Source: Phycisphaerales bacterium (GTDB taxonomy: Bacteria; Planctomycetota; Phycisphaerae; Phycisphaerales; UBA1924). From it: DNA of 64,000 bases. The stretch lies in assembly GCA_020850415.1 (NCBI GenBank), contig JADZER010000004.1:102219-166218 (forward strand), given 5' to 3'. The notes under the pieces were generated by a model. That model was not told the origin of the DNA, did not search any database, and was given only the letters and a program-made list of their open reading frames with translations. Positions within the stretch are counted from its first letter, which is position 1. Each line of letters begins with the position of its first letter. Positions 50,807 through 59,270 of the stretch are shown here, in pieces. The position numbers and the translations under genes are program-made.

Positions 50807-51607
50807 ATGCTCTCCCCATCCCAGACCCTGGCGGGCCTCACCGCCGCCCTCCTGCTCGCCCCATCCGCGAGCGCCCACGAGTTCTGGCTCCTGCCCAGCA
50901 CCTTCCGGTGCGCGCCGGACTCGCTCCTCCGCGTCGAGATGTACCACGGCGAGCGGTTCAACGGCGAGCTGGTCGCCCGGAACACGCCGCAGATCGCGCG
51001 GTACGAGCTCCTGCAGGGCGACCAGACCACCGAGGTGAAGGGCCTGCACGCCAGCCACACCGGCCTGCTGCGCCCCTCGGCGCCCGGGCCCGGCATCATC
51101 GTCTACGAGAGCAACGAGTACATCAACATCCTCGAGGCCCCCCGGTTCGAGGCCTACCTCGAGGAGGAGGGGCTCACGGCGATCAAGGCCTGGCGAGAGC
51201 GCGAGGGCCGCTCCGGCGAGCACGGCCGCGAGGCCTATGTCCGCTGCGCCAAAGCGCTCGTCGCCGTCGGAGACCCCGGGGACGCCCCCGCCGATCACCC
51301 CGTGGGCCTCGCCTACGAGATCGTGCTCGACCGCGCAGGCGTCGGCGACGCCGGCGCGACCGTGCTCTTCGGCGGCGTGGCGCTCGAGGGCGCCAGGGTC
51401 GTCGTGGTCTCCCAAACGGACCCGTCGGACCTCATCGAGCTGACAACGGACGAGCATGGCCAGATTCAGTTCGCGCCAGCGCCGGGCGGCGCCTGGATGA
51501 TCACCTCGCTGCACATGGTGCAGACGACAGACAGAGAAGATGTGGATTGGAAGAGCTATTGGGCATCCCTGACCTTCGAACTCGGCGACGGCCGGCCCCG
51601 GGGCTGA
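50807..51607 (+). CDS. Secreted DUF4198 protein
   Basis: 266 residues. A signal peptide ends at SASA, and the mature protein begins HEFWLLPSTFRCAPD, the hallmark N-terminus of DUF4198, where the exposed His may bind metal. LLQGDQTTEVKGLHASHTGL and ATVLFGGVALEGARVVVVSQ match the beta-sandwich parts. Relatives are periplasmic and are often associated with nickel or cobalt uptake. GAGGAAAGG precedes ATG 50807. It lies 82 bases after the DUF4331 gene on the same strand; the two may be cotranscribed. No metal transporter is nearby. Confidence 0.82.
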   Translation: MLSPSQTLAGLTAALLLAPSASAHEFWLLPSTFRCAPDSLLRVEMYHGERFNGELVARNTPQIARYELLQGDQTTEVKGLHASHTGLLRPSAPGPGIIVYESNEYINILEAPRFEAYLEEEGLTAIKAWREREGRSGEHGREAYVRCAKALVAVGDPGDAPADHPVGLAYEIVLDRAGVGDAGATVLFGGVALEGARVVVVSQTDPSDLIELTTDEHGQIQFAPAPGGAWMITSLHMVQTTDREDVDWKSYWASLTFELGDGRPRG

Positions 51608-51702
51608 GCCCCCGCGGGTCCGGGCTCCAACCCGCACCGGCCGGCCGAGTGTGGTACCCTCGTGTGCACGGGGTGTCGGGCCGGCGATCAGGGGTAGCTG
51701 CA

Positions 51703-52254
51703 GTGGCGACCATCCTTCAACGCATCGCCGCGGGTGAACAGGCCGCGGTCGGAGAGTGCGTCCGCGAGTACGGCGGGCTTGTCTACCGCATCGCGGCCAG
51801 GCACCTCGACAGCGCCGGCTCGGAGGTCGACGACGCCGTGCAGGAAGTGTTCATGGAACTCTGGCTCTCCGCCTCCCGGTTCGACCTCGCCAAGGGGAGC
51901 GAGCCGGCCTTCGTCGCGACCATCGCCCACCGACGCACCATCGACCGACGCCGCCAGGCGAGCGCCCGGCGCCGCCACGCGGCCGACGCCGCCGGCGCCC
52001 GCCCCGCCCCGTCCCTCGCCGACGCCATCGACCCCGCCTCGGGGCGCGAGGAGGTCCGCCGTCTCGCCGCCGCCTTCGACGGCCTCCCCGACGCCGAGCG
52101 CGAAGCACTCTGGATGAACATCTGCGCCGGGCTCAGCCACAGCCAGATCGGCACGGCGACCGGCAGCCCCATCGGCACCGTCAAGTCCCGCCTCCGCCGC
52201 GCCATGATGCGACTCACCGACGCCATGCTCTCGGTCGGGGAGGGCGTGCGATGA
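51703..52254 (+). CDS. ECF-type RNA polymerase sigma factor
   Basis: 183 residues. Region 2 (GLVYRIAARHLDSAGSEVDD, AVQEVFMELWLSASRFD, PAFVATIAHRRTIDRRRQA) and region 4 (LPDAEREALWMNICAGLSHS, QIGTATGSPIGTVKSRLRRA) are complete, with no region 3, as in ECF factors. The GTG at 51703 has AGGGG eight to nine bases upstream, and a TACCCT box at 51655-51660 fits a short leader. The next gene, a probable RskA-type anti-sigma factor, overlaps by four bases, so the pair forms a regulatory unit that responds to a signal in the envelope. Confidence 0.9.
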   Translation: MATILQRIAAGEQAAVGECVREYGGLVYRIAARHLDSAGSEVDDAVQEVFMELWLSASRFDLAKGSEPAFVATIAHRRTIDRRRQASARRRHAADAAGARPAPSLADAIDPASGREEVRRLAAAFDGLPDAEREALWMNICAGLSHSQIGTATGSPIGTVKSRLRRAMMRLTDAMLSVGEGVR

Positions 52255-53306
52255 ACAACCCCGCCAGCTGGGAACGATACCTCGAACTCCTCGCCGACGA
52301 GCAGCTCGGACAGCTCGCCCTCGAAGACGCGTCCGAGTTCGAGCGCCTCCGGGACCAGTTCGCCGACCCGCCCGCCGACACCCTCGGCGAGCTGCTGCTC
52401 GCGATCGACGCCGCGGAGGGCGGCGGGGACATCCCCGAGCATCTCGCCGCCCGCATCGAAGCCCGCGGGCGCGCCGTCGTCGGCGCCGGGACCGCCGGAC
52501 GAATCGGCCCCGCCGGCGGGCGCGGGTGGCTCGCCTTCGCCGTCGCCGCGGCGATCCTCGCCGCCGTCTCCGTCCTGTTCGGCGTCATGGCCGTGGACGC
52601 CCGCCAGCGCGCCGAGCGCGCCCTGGCCGCCCAGACCGAAGAGATGCGCCTCCGCATGGTCAACAACGAGACGCTGCTCGCCGACTCGCGCCGCTCGGTC
52701 GAGGACCTCCGCGCCGAGCTGGCAAACGCCGAGAACCTCTCGGCGCAGCAGCGCACGCAGCTCGCCGAGGCCGCGGGCCGCGCGCTCGAACTCGCCGAAC
52801 GCCTCGCGTCGGTCACCTCCGAGCTGGCCATCGCCCGGCACGACCTCGACGCGGCCGAGCTCCACATCGCCCGGCTCGAGACGCCCGTTGACCCGACCGA
52901 GCTGGCCGCCTCCCGCCAGAAGCTGCTCGAGGTCCCCGGCTCGTGGCGCGTCGCATGGAGCCCCTTCGACCTGCCCGACGCCCCCGCCGAGCAGGGCAGC
53001 GTCCGCGGCGATGTCGTCTGGAACGACGAGCTCCAGCAGGGCTACCTCCGATTCGTCGGACTCAAGCCCAACGACCCCGCCGTCGAGCAGTACCAGGTCT
53101 GGGTCATCGACGAGCGCGGCATGGAGCAGAAAGTCTCCGGCGGCGTCTTCAACGCCACAGCCGCCGGCGAGGTCATCGTCCCCATCCACCCCGGCATCGA
53201 TGTCGGACGAGTCGCCCTCTTCGCCGTCACCATCGAGGAGCCCGGCGGCATCTGGGTCCCCGACCTCTCACGCCGCGTGGTCGTCGCCCCGCGCGAAGAG
53301 GGCTGA
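52251..53306 (+). CDS. RskA-like anti-sigma factor
   Basis: 351 residues. A cytoplasmic N-terminal part with LELLADEQLGQLALEDASEF (the sigma-binding helices of the anti-sigma family, here without the zinc HxxxCxxC), one membrane helix (WLAFAVAAAILAAVSVLFGV), a long coiled coil (residues about 115-210, EEMRLRMVNNETLLADSRRS) and a periplasmic RskA domain: GYLRFVGLKPNDPAVEQYQV then WVIDERGMEQKV. It should hold the adjacent ECF sigma factor at the membrane. ATG 52251 overlaps the sigma stop. A REP palindrome starts six bases after its stop. Confidence 0.85.
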   Translation: MNNPASWERYLELLADEQLGQLALEDASEFERLRDQFADPPADTLGELLLAIDAAEGGGDIPEHLAARIEARGRAVVGAGTAGRIGPAGGRGWLAFAVAAAILAAVSVLFGVMAVDARQRAERALAAQTEEMRLRMVNNETLLADSRRSVEDLRAELANAENLSAQQRTQLAEAAGRALELAERLASVTSELAIARHDLDAAELHIARLETPVDPTELAASRQKLLEVPGSWRVAWSPFDLPDAPAEQGSVRGDVVWNDELQQGYLRFVGLKPNDPAVEQYQVWVIDERGMEQKVSGGVFNATAAGEVIVPIHPGIDVGRVALFAVTIEEPGGIWVPDLSRRVVVAPREEG

Positions 53307-53311
53307 CCCGA

Positions 53312-53389
53312 ATTGTGGTGCAGGCTTCCAGCCTGCACGATACCGTGTGACAACGCAGGGATGTGCAGGCTGGAAGCCCGCACCACAAC
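53312..53389. repeat. REP doublet (REPIN) upstream of the RAYT gene
   Basis: Two inverted REPs: 53312-53338 (GTGGTGCAGGCTTCCAGCCT, then GCAC) and 53362-53389 (GTGCAGGCTGGAAGCC, then CGCACCAC). Each has its own stem GCAGGCT/AGCCTGC. Confidence 0.9.
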
Positions 53390-53401
53390 ACGGGGGGCCG
53401 C

Positions 53402-53962
53402 ATGCCCGACCTACACCCCGATACAGATGATGTACTGGCGATCTGCGCCCGGCACGACCCCCCGCTCCGCGCCGGGTCGTGCGTCCTGCGCCGGCGCGAG
53501 GCGGCGGCGATCGTGCAGAGCGCATTGCTGCACTTCGAGGGCGATCGGTACAACCTGGTCTCGTGGTGCGTGATGCCCAATCATGTGCATCTGCTCGTCA
53601 CACCATCGTTGCGGCACGCCCTGTCGGACATCGTCCACTCCTGGAAGTCCTTCACATCCAACACCATCAACCGCCTCCTGGGTCGATCCGGGACGCTGTG
53701 GGAGCGGGAGGGGTTCGATCATCTGGTGCGGAGCGAGCAGGATCTTGTGAGGCTCATCGGGCATGTGGAGCAGAACCCGGTGGCCGCGGGGCTGTGCGCG
53801 GAGCCCAGGGAGTGGGAGTTCTCCAGTTGTGGTGCAGGCTTCCAGCCTGCACGCCATCGGCTGGTTGACCCTCGCAAGCTGCCGTTCGTCGATCCGACAT
53901 CACGGGGCGAGCTGGTGCACCTCTACAAGCCCGGCGGGACATACTTCCTGACTTGGCGGTAG
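53402..53962 (+). CDS. REP-associated transposase (RAYT), probably inactive
   Basis: 186 residues of the Y1/RAYT family: the HuH motif in MPNHVHLLVTPS, SWKSFTSNTINRLLGRSGTL, LWEREGFDHLVR and the HVEQNPVAAGL segment. In RAYTs the catalytic tyrosine lies at the first residue of YIxxNPV; here the codon is CAT and gives His, so the DNA-nicking residue appears lost. The C-terminal 40 residues are encoded through a REP sequence (SSCGAGFQPARH), which departs from the usual family ending. ATG 53402 follows the upstream REPIN; a longer frame inside the REP is not used. It would mobilise or maintain the flanking REPs. Confidence 0.85.
   Translation: MPDLHPDTDDVLAICARHDPPLRAGSCVLRRREAAAIVQSALLHFEGDRYNLVSWCVMPNHVHLLVTPSLRHALSDIVHSWKSFTSNTINRLLGRSGTLWEREGFDHLVRSEQDLVRLIGHVEQNPVAAGLCAEPREWEFSSCGAGFQPARHRLVDPRKLPFVDPTSRGELVHLYKPGGTYFLTWR
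53826..53852. repeat. REP copy inside the RAYT coding region
   Basis: GTTGTGGTGCAGGCTTCCAG followed by CCTGCAC, same family and orientation as the REP at 53312-53338. It encodes residues near 141-150 of the RAYT. Confidence 0.88.
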
Positions 53963-53993
53963 TGGGATGCGGTAGGCGAGTAGGTGGGGAGGG

Positions 53994-54021
53994 CGTGCAG
54001 GCTGGAAGCCCGCACCACAAC
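53994..54021. repeat. REP copy downstream of the RAYT gene
   Basis: CGTGCAGGCTGGAAGCCCGC followed by ACCACAAC, inverted relative to 53826-53852. Together they form a wide REPIN that surrounds the RAYT 3' end. Confidence 0.88.
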
Positions 54022-54031
54022 AAGGCACCGG

Positions 54032-56485
54032 CTACTTCTTATCCCGCCTGTGGTTCCCCTTCCCCTTGTCCCGCGACTTGCTCTTCCGGCTCCGCCGCTC
54101 CGACCCCGTCATGCCGCCGAACCCCGCCCCCTTGCCCTGCCCGATCCCCCCGAACTTGTCGCCCCCGCCCAGCCTCGGCAGCGGCTGCTTGGCCTTCCCC
54201 GCCGCACGCCCCTCCGCGTCCGCGATCCCCAGGTTCATCTGACGCTTCGCCAGATCGATCTCCAGGATCCGCACCTTGATCAGGTGCCCCATGTTGTAGC
54301 TGCGCCCGCTGTTGGCATCCACCAGCGCGCCGGTGCGGGCGTCGACCTGCCACCGCGGCGGCGCGCTCGACCTCGTCACATCCCCCGGCAGGTCCTTGGT
54401 CTGGATCATCCCGTCCGCCAGGTACTTGTCGATCTGCACATAGATCCCGCGCGGGCTCACCCCCGTGACCACGCCGTCGAACTCCTCGTCCATCTTCGTC
54501 GTCAGCAGCTGCAGCACCAGGAAGCTCCGCAGCTCGCGCTCGGCGCTCTCGGCGTTCTCCTCCCGGCGCGTGCAGTGCCGCCCGATCTCCGTCAGCGTGT
54601 CCACACCCGGGCACGCGTCGGTGCCCGCAAGCTCGTGCCCCAGGTTCTTCCACGCCCGCTCGTCCTTCGGCGCCGCCTCGCCGTTGTTGGTCCGGTGCAG
54701 AAACTCCTCCAGCGCCCGGTGCACCGTCAGGTCCGGGTACCGCCGGATCGGGCTCGTAAAGTGCGCGTACGCCCCGCTCGCCAGCGCAAAGTGCCCCACC
54801 CTCGCCGGCGAATACTCCGCCTTGGTCAGCGTCCGCAGCACCGCCATGTGCACCGCCCGCGCCGCCGGCGTCCCCCGCGTCGCGTTCAGCAGCCCCTGCA
54901 GCTCCTCGCGCGTCGGGTGCTTGGGGATCGTGAACCCCGCCACCTTCGCGGCCTTCTGCATGTGCTCGGTCTCGCCCGGCGTCGGCTCGGGGTGCACCCG
55001 GCGCAGCAGCGGCACATTCAGCTTCTCAAACAGCCGCGCCAGCACCTCGTTGGCCTCCACCATGAACATCTCGATCAGCGTGTGCGTGAACGCGTCGTCC
55101 TCACGCTCCGCGTCGATCACCCGCCCGTGCTCGTCGAACAGCAGCACCACATCCGGCAGCTCCAGCGAGATCATCCCCTGACGCTGACGCCGCCCCTGGA
55201 TCGCCCTGGCCAGCGCGTCCATCTCCTTGAGCGTCGCGAGCAGCTGCGCCGTGTAGTTCGGCTCGGTCTTCGCGTGGGTCTTGGCCTCCTCCGGGTCCCC
55301 GTCGATCAGCGCCTGCGCCTCCAGATAGGTCATCCGCTTCGCGCTCTTGATCAGCGTCTGCGCCACACCCTCGGACTTCACCACCCCGTTCTTGTCGTAC
55401 CGGATGAACGCGCTCTTGGCGTACCGCGCCACACCCTCCTGCAGCGAGCAGATGCCGTTGCTCAAGACCTCCGGCAGCATCGGGATCACCAGCCGCGGCA
55501 GGTACACCGAGTTCGCCCGGTCCGCCGCCTCACGGTCCAGCGCGCTGCCCGCCTCGATGAAGTGCGCCACATCCGCGATGTGCACCCCAAGCTCCCACCC
55601 GCCGCCCTCCAGCCGCTTGATGCTGATCGCGTCGTCGTAGTCCTTCGCGTCCGGCGGGTCGATCGTCGCGATGAACTCCCCCGTGAGATCCAGCCGGCCC
55701 TTCAACGCCTTGGCCCCGTGGCGCTCCCACTCGGCGATCTCCCCGTCAAAGAACCGCGTGACCCGCCGCGCCTGCTCCACGCAAGACTCCGGGAACTCCC
55801 CCGGCAGGTTGAACGCCGCGATCACCGCCTGCGTCTCCACATCCGGCAGGCCGGCCTCGCCCAGCACGCGGCTGATCACGCCCTCCGCCAGGTTGTTCCC
55901 CTCCGGGTACTCGATGATCTCGACCACCACCTTGTCCCCGGGGTTCACATTCTTGCTCGCGGCGTCGCGGATCACGATCTGCTCGCGCATCTCGCGCCCG
56001 TCCGGCTGCACCAGCCACAGCGGGCCCTGCTTGAAGATCTCGCCCGTAAAGCAACTCCGCTTCCGCTCGACGACCTCGACCACCTCGCCCACGAACTGCG
56101 GCCCCTCCTCGCGGCGCTCGCGCCGCTTGTCCCGGCTCACCGCCACCCGCACGATGTCCCCGCTCATCGCGTCCAGCGTCGCCCCCGGCGGGATGAACAC
56201 ATCGCCCTCCCGCGTCTTGCTCCGGGGCTTCACAAACCCGAACCCCCGGTCGGTCCCCTTGAACTCCCCGACGATCTCCCCGCCCATGTCCCCCAGCGAC
56301 GGCAGACGCACCCGCCCCGCGTCATCCACCGCCAGCTCGCCGGCATCGACGAGCTGCTGGACCTCCGCGGCCAGGACCGCCACATCATCGATGCGCAGCT
56401 CCTCCGCCAACGCCTCCACCACCTTGGGCTTGTAGTCGTCGTGCTGGAGATGCTGCATCAGTTGGCGCTTGTAGCGCAAAGCCAT
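54032..56485 (-). CDS. rnr: Ribonuclease R
   Basis: 817 residues with the standard RNase R order: an N-terminal helix-turn-helix-like region, cold-shock domains (GEFKGTDRGFGFVKP), the RNB catalytic domain with the acidic TIDPPDAKDYDDAISI cluster and SPIRRYPDLTVHRAL, an S1 domain (FDGVVTGVSPRGIYVQIDKY) and a basic tail rich in Arg and Lys. It degrades structured RNA 3' to 5'. Start MALRYKRQL at 56485 has GGAAGGA upstream; a 20-residue extension is encoded by a GCGAAG repeat arm and is rejected. It is the last gene after cbs-cgl on this strand; REP4 lies 11 bases past its stop. Confidence 0.93.
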   Translation of the reverse strand: MALRYKRQLMQHLQHDDYKPKVVEALAEELRIDDVAVLAAEVQQLVDAGELAVDDAGRVRLPSLGDMGGEIVGEFKGTDRGFGFVKPRSKTREGDVFIPPGATLDAMSGDIVRVAVSRDKRRERREEGPQFVGEVVEVVERKRSCFTGEIFKQGPLWLVQPDGREMREQIVIRDAASKNVNPGDKVVVEIIEYPEGNNLAEGVISRVLGEAGLPDVETQAVIAAFNLPGEFPESCVEQARRVTRFFDGEIAEWERHGAKALKGRLDLTGEFIATIDPPDAKDYDDAISIKRLEGGGWELGVHIADVAHFIEAGSALDREAADRANSVYLPRLVIPMLPEVLSNGICSLQEGVARYAKSAFIRYDKNGVVKSEGVAQTLIKSAKRMTYLEAQALIDGDPEEAKTHAKTEPNYTAQLLATLKEMDALARAIQGRRQRQGMISLELPDVVLLFDEHGRVIDAEREDDAFTHTLIEMFMVEANEVLARLFEKLNVPLLRRVHPEPTPGETEHMQKAAKVAGFTIPKHPTREELQGLLNATRGTPAARAVHMAVLRTLTKAEYSPARVGHFALASGAYAHFTSPIRRYPDLTVHRALEEFLHRTNNGEAAPKDERAWKNLGHELAGTDACPGVDTLTEIGRHCTRREENAESAERELRSFLVLQLLTTKMDEEFDGVVTGVSPRGIYVQIDKYLADGMIQTKDLPGDVTRSSAPPRWQVDARTGALVDANSGRSYNMGHLIKVRILEIDLAKRQMNLGIADAEGRAAGKAKQPLPRLGGGDKFGGIGQGKGAGFGGMTGSERRSRKSKSRDKGKGNHRRDKK

Positions 56486-56500
56486 GCTGATTCCTTCCTG

Positions 56501-56543
56501 CTTCGCTCCGCGCTCTTCGCGCCCTTCGCGCCCTTCGCGTTCC
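56501..56543. repeat. GCGAAG arm, half palindrome
   Basis: Four to five CTTCGCG units at 9-bp spacing (CTTCGCGCCCTTCGCGCC then CTTCGCGTTCC), the same sequence as the arms at 3248 and 13135. No inverse arm is present. It lies between the cgl stop and the rnr ribosome site. Confidence 0.8.
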
Positions 56544-56549
56544 AAACTC

Positions 56550-57704
56550 TTATCCCAGCGCCTGCTCGATATCCCCGATCAGGTCATCCACATCCTCGAT
56601 CCCCACGCTGAATCGTACCAGCCCGTCGGTGATCCCGAGCCTCGCCCGCTGCTCGGGCGGCACGCTCGCGTGCGTCATGATCGCCGGGCTCTCGATCAGG
56701 CTCTCCACCCCGCCCAAGCTCTCGGCGATCGAGAAGACCCGGAGCCGCTCCAGGAACCGCCGGGCGTCCTCCAGCCCCCCGTCCATCTCCGCCGTGATCA
56801 TCCCCCCGAACCCGCACATCTGCTTCTTCGCGACGGCGTGCTGGGGGTGGCTCTCAAGCCCCGGGTAGACCACGCGGGTAAACCGCTTGTGCGCCTCCAG
56901 GTGCCGCGCGACCTTCATCGCGTTCTCGCAGTGCCGCTGGACTCGGACATGGATCGTCTTGGTCGACCGCAGCAGCAGGAAGCAGTCCATCGGCCCCGGC
57001 ACCGCGCCCACCGAGTTCTGCACGAACTTGAGCCTCTCGTGCAGCCCCGCGTCGCGCGTGATCAGCGCCCCGCCCACCACATCCGAGTGCCCCCCGATGT
57101 ACTTGGTCGAGCTGTGGCACACGATGTCCGCCCCCAGCGAGAGCGGGTTCTGCAAGACCGGCGTCGCGAAGGTGTTGTCCACCGCCAGCATCACCCCCCG
57201 CCCCCTGCACATCTCGGCCATCGCCGCGATGTCGATGACCTTGAGCATCGGGTTGGTCGGCGTCTCGAGCCACATGAGCTTCGTCTCGCGCCGGAACGCC
57301 GCCCGCGCCGCGTCGTGGTCGGTCAGGTCCACCAGCGAGATCGCGATCCCGTGCTTGTCGTACACCCGGTTGAAGAGCCGGTTCGTCCCGCCGTACACAT
57401 CGTCGCACAGGACCACATGATCGCCCGGCTTGAGCTGGTGCAGCACGCAGTCCATCGCCGCGCACCCCGAGCCGAAGCACAGCCCGAACGCGCCCCCCTC
57501 CAGGCTGGCCAGGTTCGCCTCCAGGGCCTTCCGCGTCGGGTTGCTCGACCGCGAGTAGTCAAAGTCCTCGACGAACTTCCCCGGCGAGGGCTGGGCGTAG
57601 GTCGCCGTCTGGTAGATCGGCGTCATGATCGCCCCCGTCGCGGGGTCGGGCCTCTGCCCGGCATGGATGGCGCGGGTGGCGAAGCGGGCGTTGTCTGCAC
57701 TCAT
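56550..57704 (-). CDS. Cystathionine gamma-lyase / gamma-synthase family enzyme
   Basis: 384 residues, the full length of the Cys/Met-metabolism PLP family: FATRAIHAGQRPDPATGAI, PIYQTATYAQPSPGKF, the YSRSSNPTRKALEANLASLE segment, DNTFATPVLQNPLSLGADIV and the PLP lysine in HSSTKYIGGHSDVVGG. The C-terminal ESLGGVESLIESPAIMTHAS is also typical. Because it follows cbs, the likely reaction is cleavage of cystathionine to cysteine (reverse transsulfuration), although family members cannot be told apart by sequence alone. AAGGA precedes ATG 57704, within the end of a nested palindrome. Confidence 0.9.
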   Translation of the reverse strand: MSADNARFATRAIHAGQRPDPATGAIMTPIYQTATYAQPSPGKFVEDFDYSRSSNPTRKALEANLASLEGGAFGLCFGSGCAAMDCVLHQLKPGDHVVLCDDVYGGTNRLFNRVYDKHGIAISLVDLTDHDAARAAFRRETKLMWLETPTNPMLKVIDIAAMAEMCRGRGVMLAVDNTFATPVLQNPLSLGADIVCHSSTKYIGGHSDVVGGALITRDAGLHERLKFVQNSVGAVPGPMDCFLLLRSTKTIHVRVQRHCENAMKVARHLEAHKRFTRVVYPGLESHPQHAVAKKQMCGFGGMITAEMDGGLEDARRFLERLRVFSIAESLGGVESLIESPAIMTHASVPPEQRARLGITDGLVRFSVGIEDVDDLIGDIEQALG

Positions 57705-57714
57705 GGTCGTTCCT

Positions 57715-57875
57715 TTTCACCACAGAGGACACAGAGGTACACAGAGAAGAGCATTATTGGCCGCGGATCAACGCGGATGAGCGCGGATACAAGACAGTGC
57801 TCCAAGGCATGTATCCGATCCGCGTTCATCCGCGGCATGTCTTCCTCTGTGCCCCTCTGTGCCCTCCGTGGTGAA
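57715..57875. repeat. Nested double palindrome between cbs and cgl
   Basis: Outer arms: 57715-57750 (CACCACAGAGGACACAGAGG, then TACACAGAG) with 57838-57875 (its inverse CTCTGTG units). Inner arms: 57761-57791 (CCGCGGATCAACGCGGATGA, then GCGCGGATAC) with 57811-57835 (GTATCCGATCCGCGTTCATC, then CGCGG). One repeat type sits inside another. Confidence 0.88.
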
Positions 57876-57881
57876 CTGCCT

Positions 57882-59270
57882 CTACGCCCCCGTCTTCCGC
57901 GACAGGTAGTCAATCAGATCAATCTGCGACACGATCCCCACGATCCGCGCCCCGTCCACCACGATCGCCACCTGGTCCTTGGCGAAGATCGCGTACAGCT
58001 CCTCCACCCGCGCCTTGGGGTACACCAGCCCGCCCACCGCCGCCGCCACGCTGCTCGCCGGCGCGTCCATCGATACATCCCCGCGCTGCAGCGCCCGCAG
58101 CAGGTCCACCTCGTGCACGATGCCCGACGGCTTCCCGCTCCCGTGCACCAGCGGCACCTGGCTCACCCCGTGCTCGCGGAACAGCTGCACTACCTCCCGC
58201 AGCGGCGTCTCCGGGCTCGCCGTCACCACCGCCTGCCGCTCCACCCGCAGCACATCCTCCACATACCCCAGATTCCGCTCCGGCTCCAGGAACCCGTAGT
58301 CCTTCATCCACGCGTCCGACAGGTGCTTGGTGATGTACCGGCTCCCGTGGTCCGGCAGCACGCACACCACTTTCTTGCCCGCCCCCAGCTCCCGCGCCAC
58401 CTGCACCGCGATGTGCGCGATCGCCCCCGACGACCCGCCGCAGAACAGACCCTCCTCCCGCGTCAGACGCCGCGCCATCGTGAACGCCTGCCGGTCGTCG
58501 GTCTGCCGGATCTCATCCACCGCCTTCAGGTCGAACGCGTCGCACACGATGTCGTCGCCCACGCCCTCCACCTTGTACACGCTCGCCTCGCCCGGCACCC
58601 CCGTGTAGAACAGGCTGTAGTGCACGCTCCCGATCGGGTCCTCCCCGATCACGCGGATCGCCCGCCCCAGCTCCCTGTTCTTCTGCTTGATATACCGCCC
58701 CACGCCCGAGATCGTCCCCCCCGTGCCCACGCCCGCCACGAACGCGTCGAACTCGCCCCCCGTCTGCGCCCAGATCTCAGGCCCCGTGCTCCGGAAGTGC
58801 GCCTCGATGTTCAGCTCCGTGTGATACTGGTTCACATAGAACCCGCCCGGAGTCTCCGCCGCGATCCGTTTGGCCGTCACCACATAGTGGTCCGGGTGGT
58901 CCCCCGGCACATCCGTCGGCGTGATCACCACCTCCGCCCCGAAGCCCTTCAGCGAGTTCACCTTCTCCTGGCTCATCTTGTCCGGCATCGTGAAGATGCA
59001 CTTGTACCCCTTCACCGCCGCCGCCATCGCCAGCCCAAGCCCCGTGTTCCCCGAGGTGTTCTCGACGATCGTCCCCCCCGGCCTCAGCCAACCCCGCTTC
59101 TCGGCCTCCTCCACGATGAACACCGCCATCCGGTCCTTGATCGACCCCGCCGGGTTCAGAAACTCGCACTTGGCCCAAACCTCCGCCGCACCCGCCGGCA
59201 CGACCTTGTTCAGCCTCACCAGCGGCGTGTCGCCCACGGCCTCAAGGATGTTGTCGAACGGCCTGCGCAT
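57882..59270 (-). CDS. cbs: Cystathionine beta-synthase
   Basis: 462 residues. Residues 1-320 form the PLP synthase core: NILEAVGDTPLVRLNKVVPA, the PLP lysine in NPAGSIKDRMAVFIVEEAEK, ENTSGNTGLGLAMAAAVKGY, GVGTGGTISGVGRYIK and CGGSSGAIAHIAV. A pair of CBS domains follows (VTASPETPLREVVQLFREHG and VEELYAIFAKDQVAIVVDGA), usually a nucleotide or SAM sensor. There is no N-terminal heme-binding extension. It condenses serine and homocysteine to cystathionine. GGGAGGG precedes ATG 59270. It forms an operon-like run with cgl and rnr on the same strand. Confidence 0.93.
   Translation of the reverse strand: MRRPFDNILEAVGDTPLVRLNKVVPAGAAEVWAKCEFLNPAGSIKDRMAVFIVEEAEKRGWLRPGGTIVENTSGNTGLGLAMAAAVKGYKCIFTMPDKMSQEKVNSLKGFGAEVVITPTDVPGDHPDHYVVTAKRIAAETPGGFYVNQYHTELNIEAHFRSTGPEIWAQTGGEFDAFVAGVGTGGTISGVGRYIKQKNRELGRAIRVIGEDPIGSVHYSLFYTGVPGEASVYKVEGVGDDIVCDAFDLKAVDEIRQTDDRQAFTMARRLTREEGLFCGGSSGAIAHIAVQVARELGAGKKVVCVLPDHGSRYITKHLSDAWMKDYGFLEPERNLGYVEDVLRVERQAVVTASPETPLREVVQLFREHGVSQVPLVHGSGKPSGIVHEVDLLRALQRGDVSMDAPASSVAAAVGGLVYPKARVEELYAIFAKDQVAIVVDGARIVGIVSQIDLIDYLSRKTGA

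Noticed and set aside
56486..56545. Longer N-terminus of RNase R
   Set aside because: It is encoded by a GCGAAG repeat arm, while a good ribosome site precedes the MALRYKRQL start.
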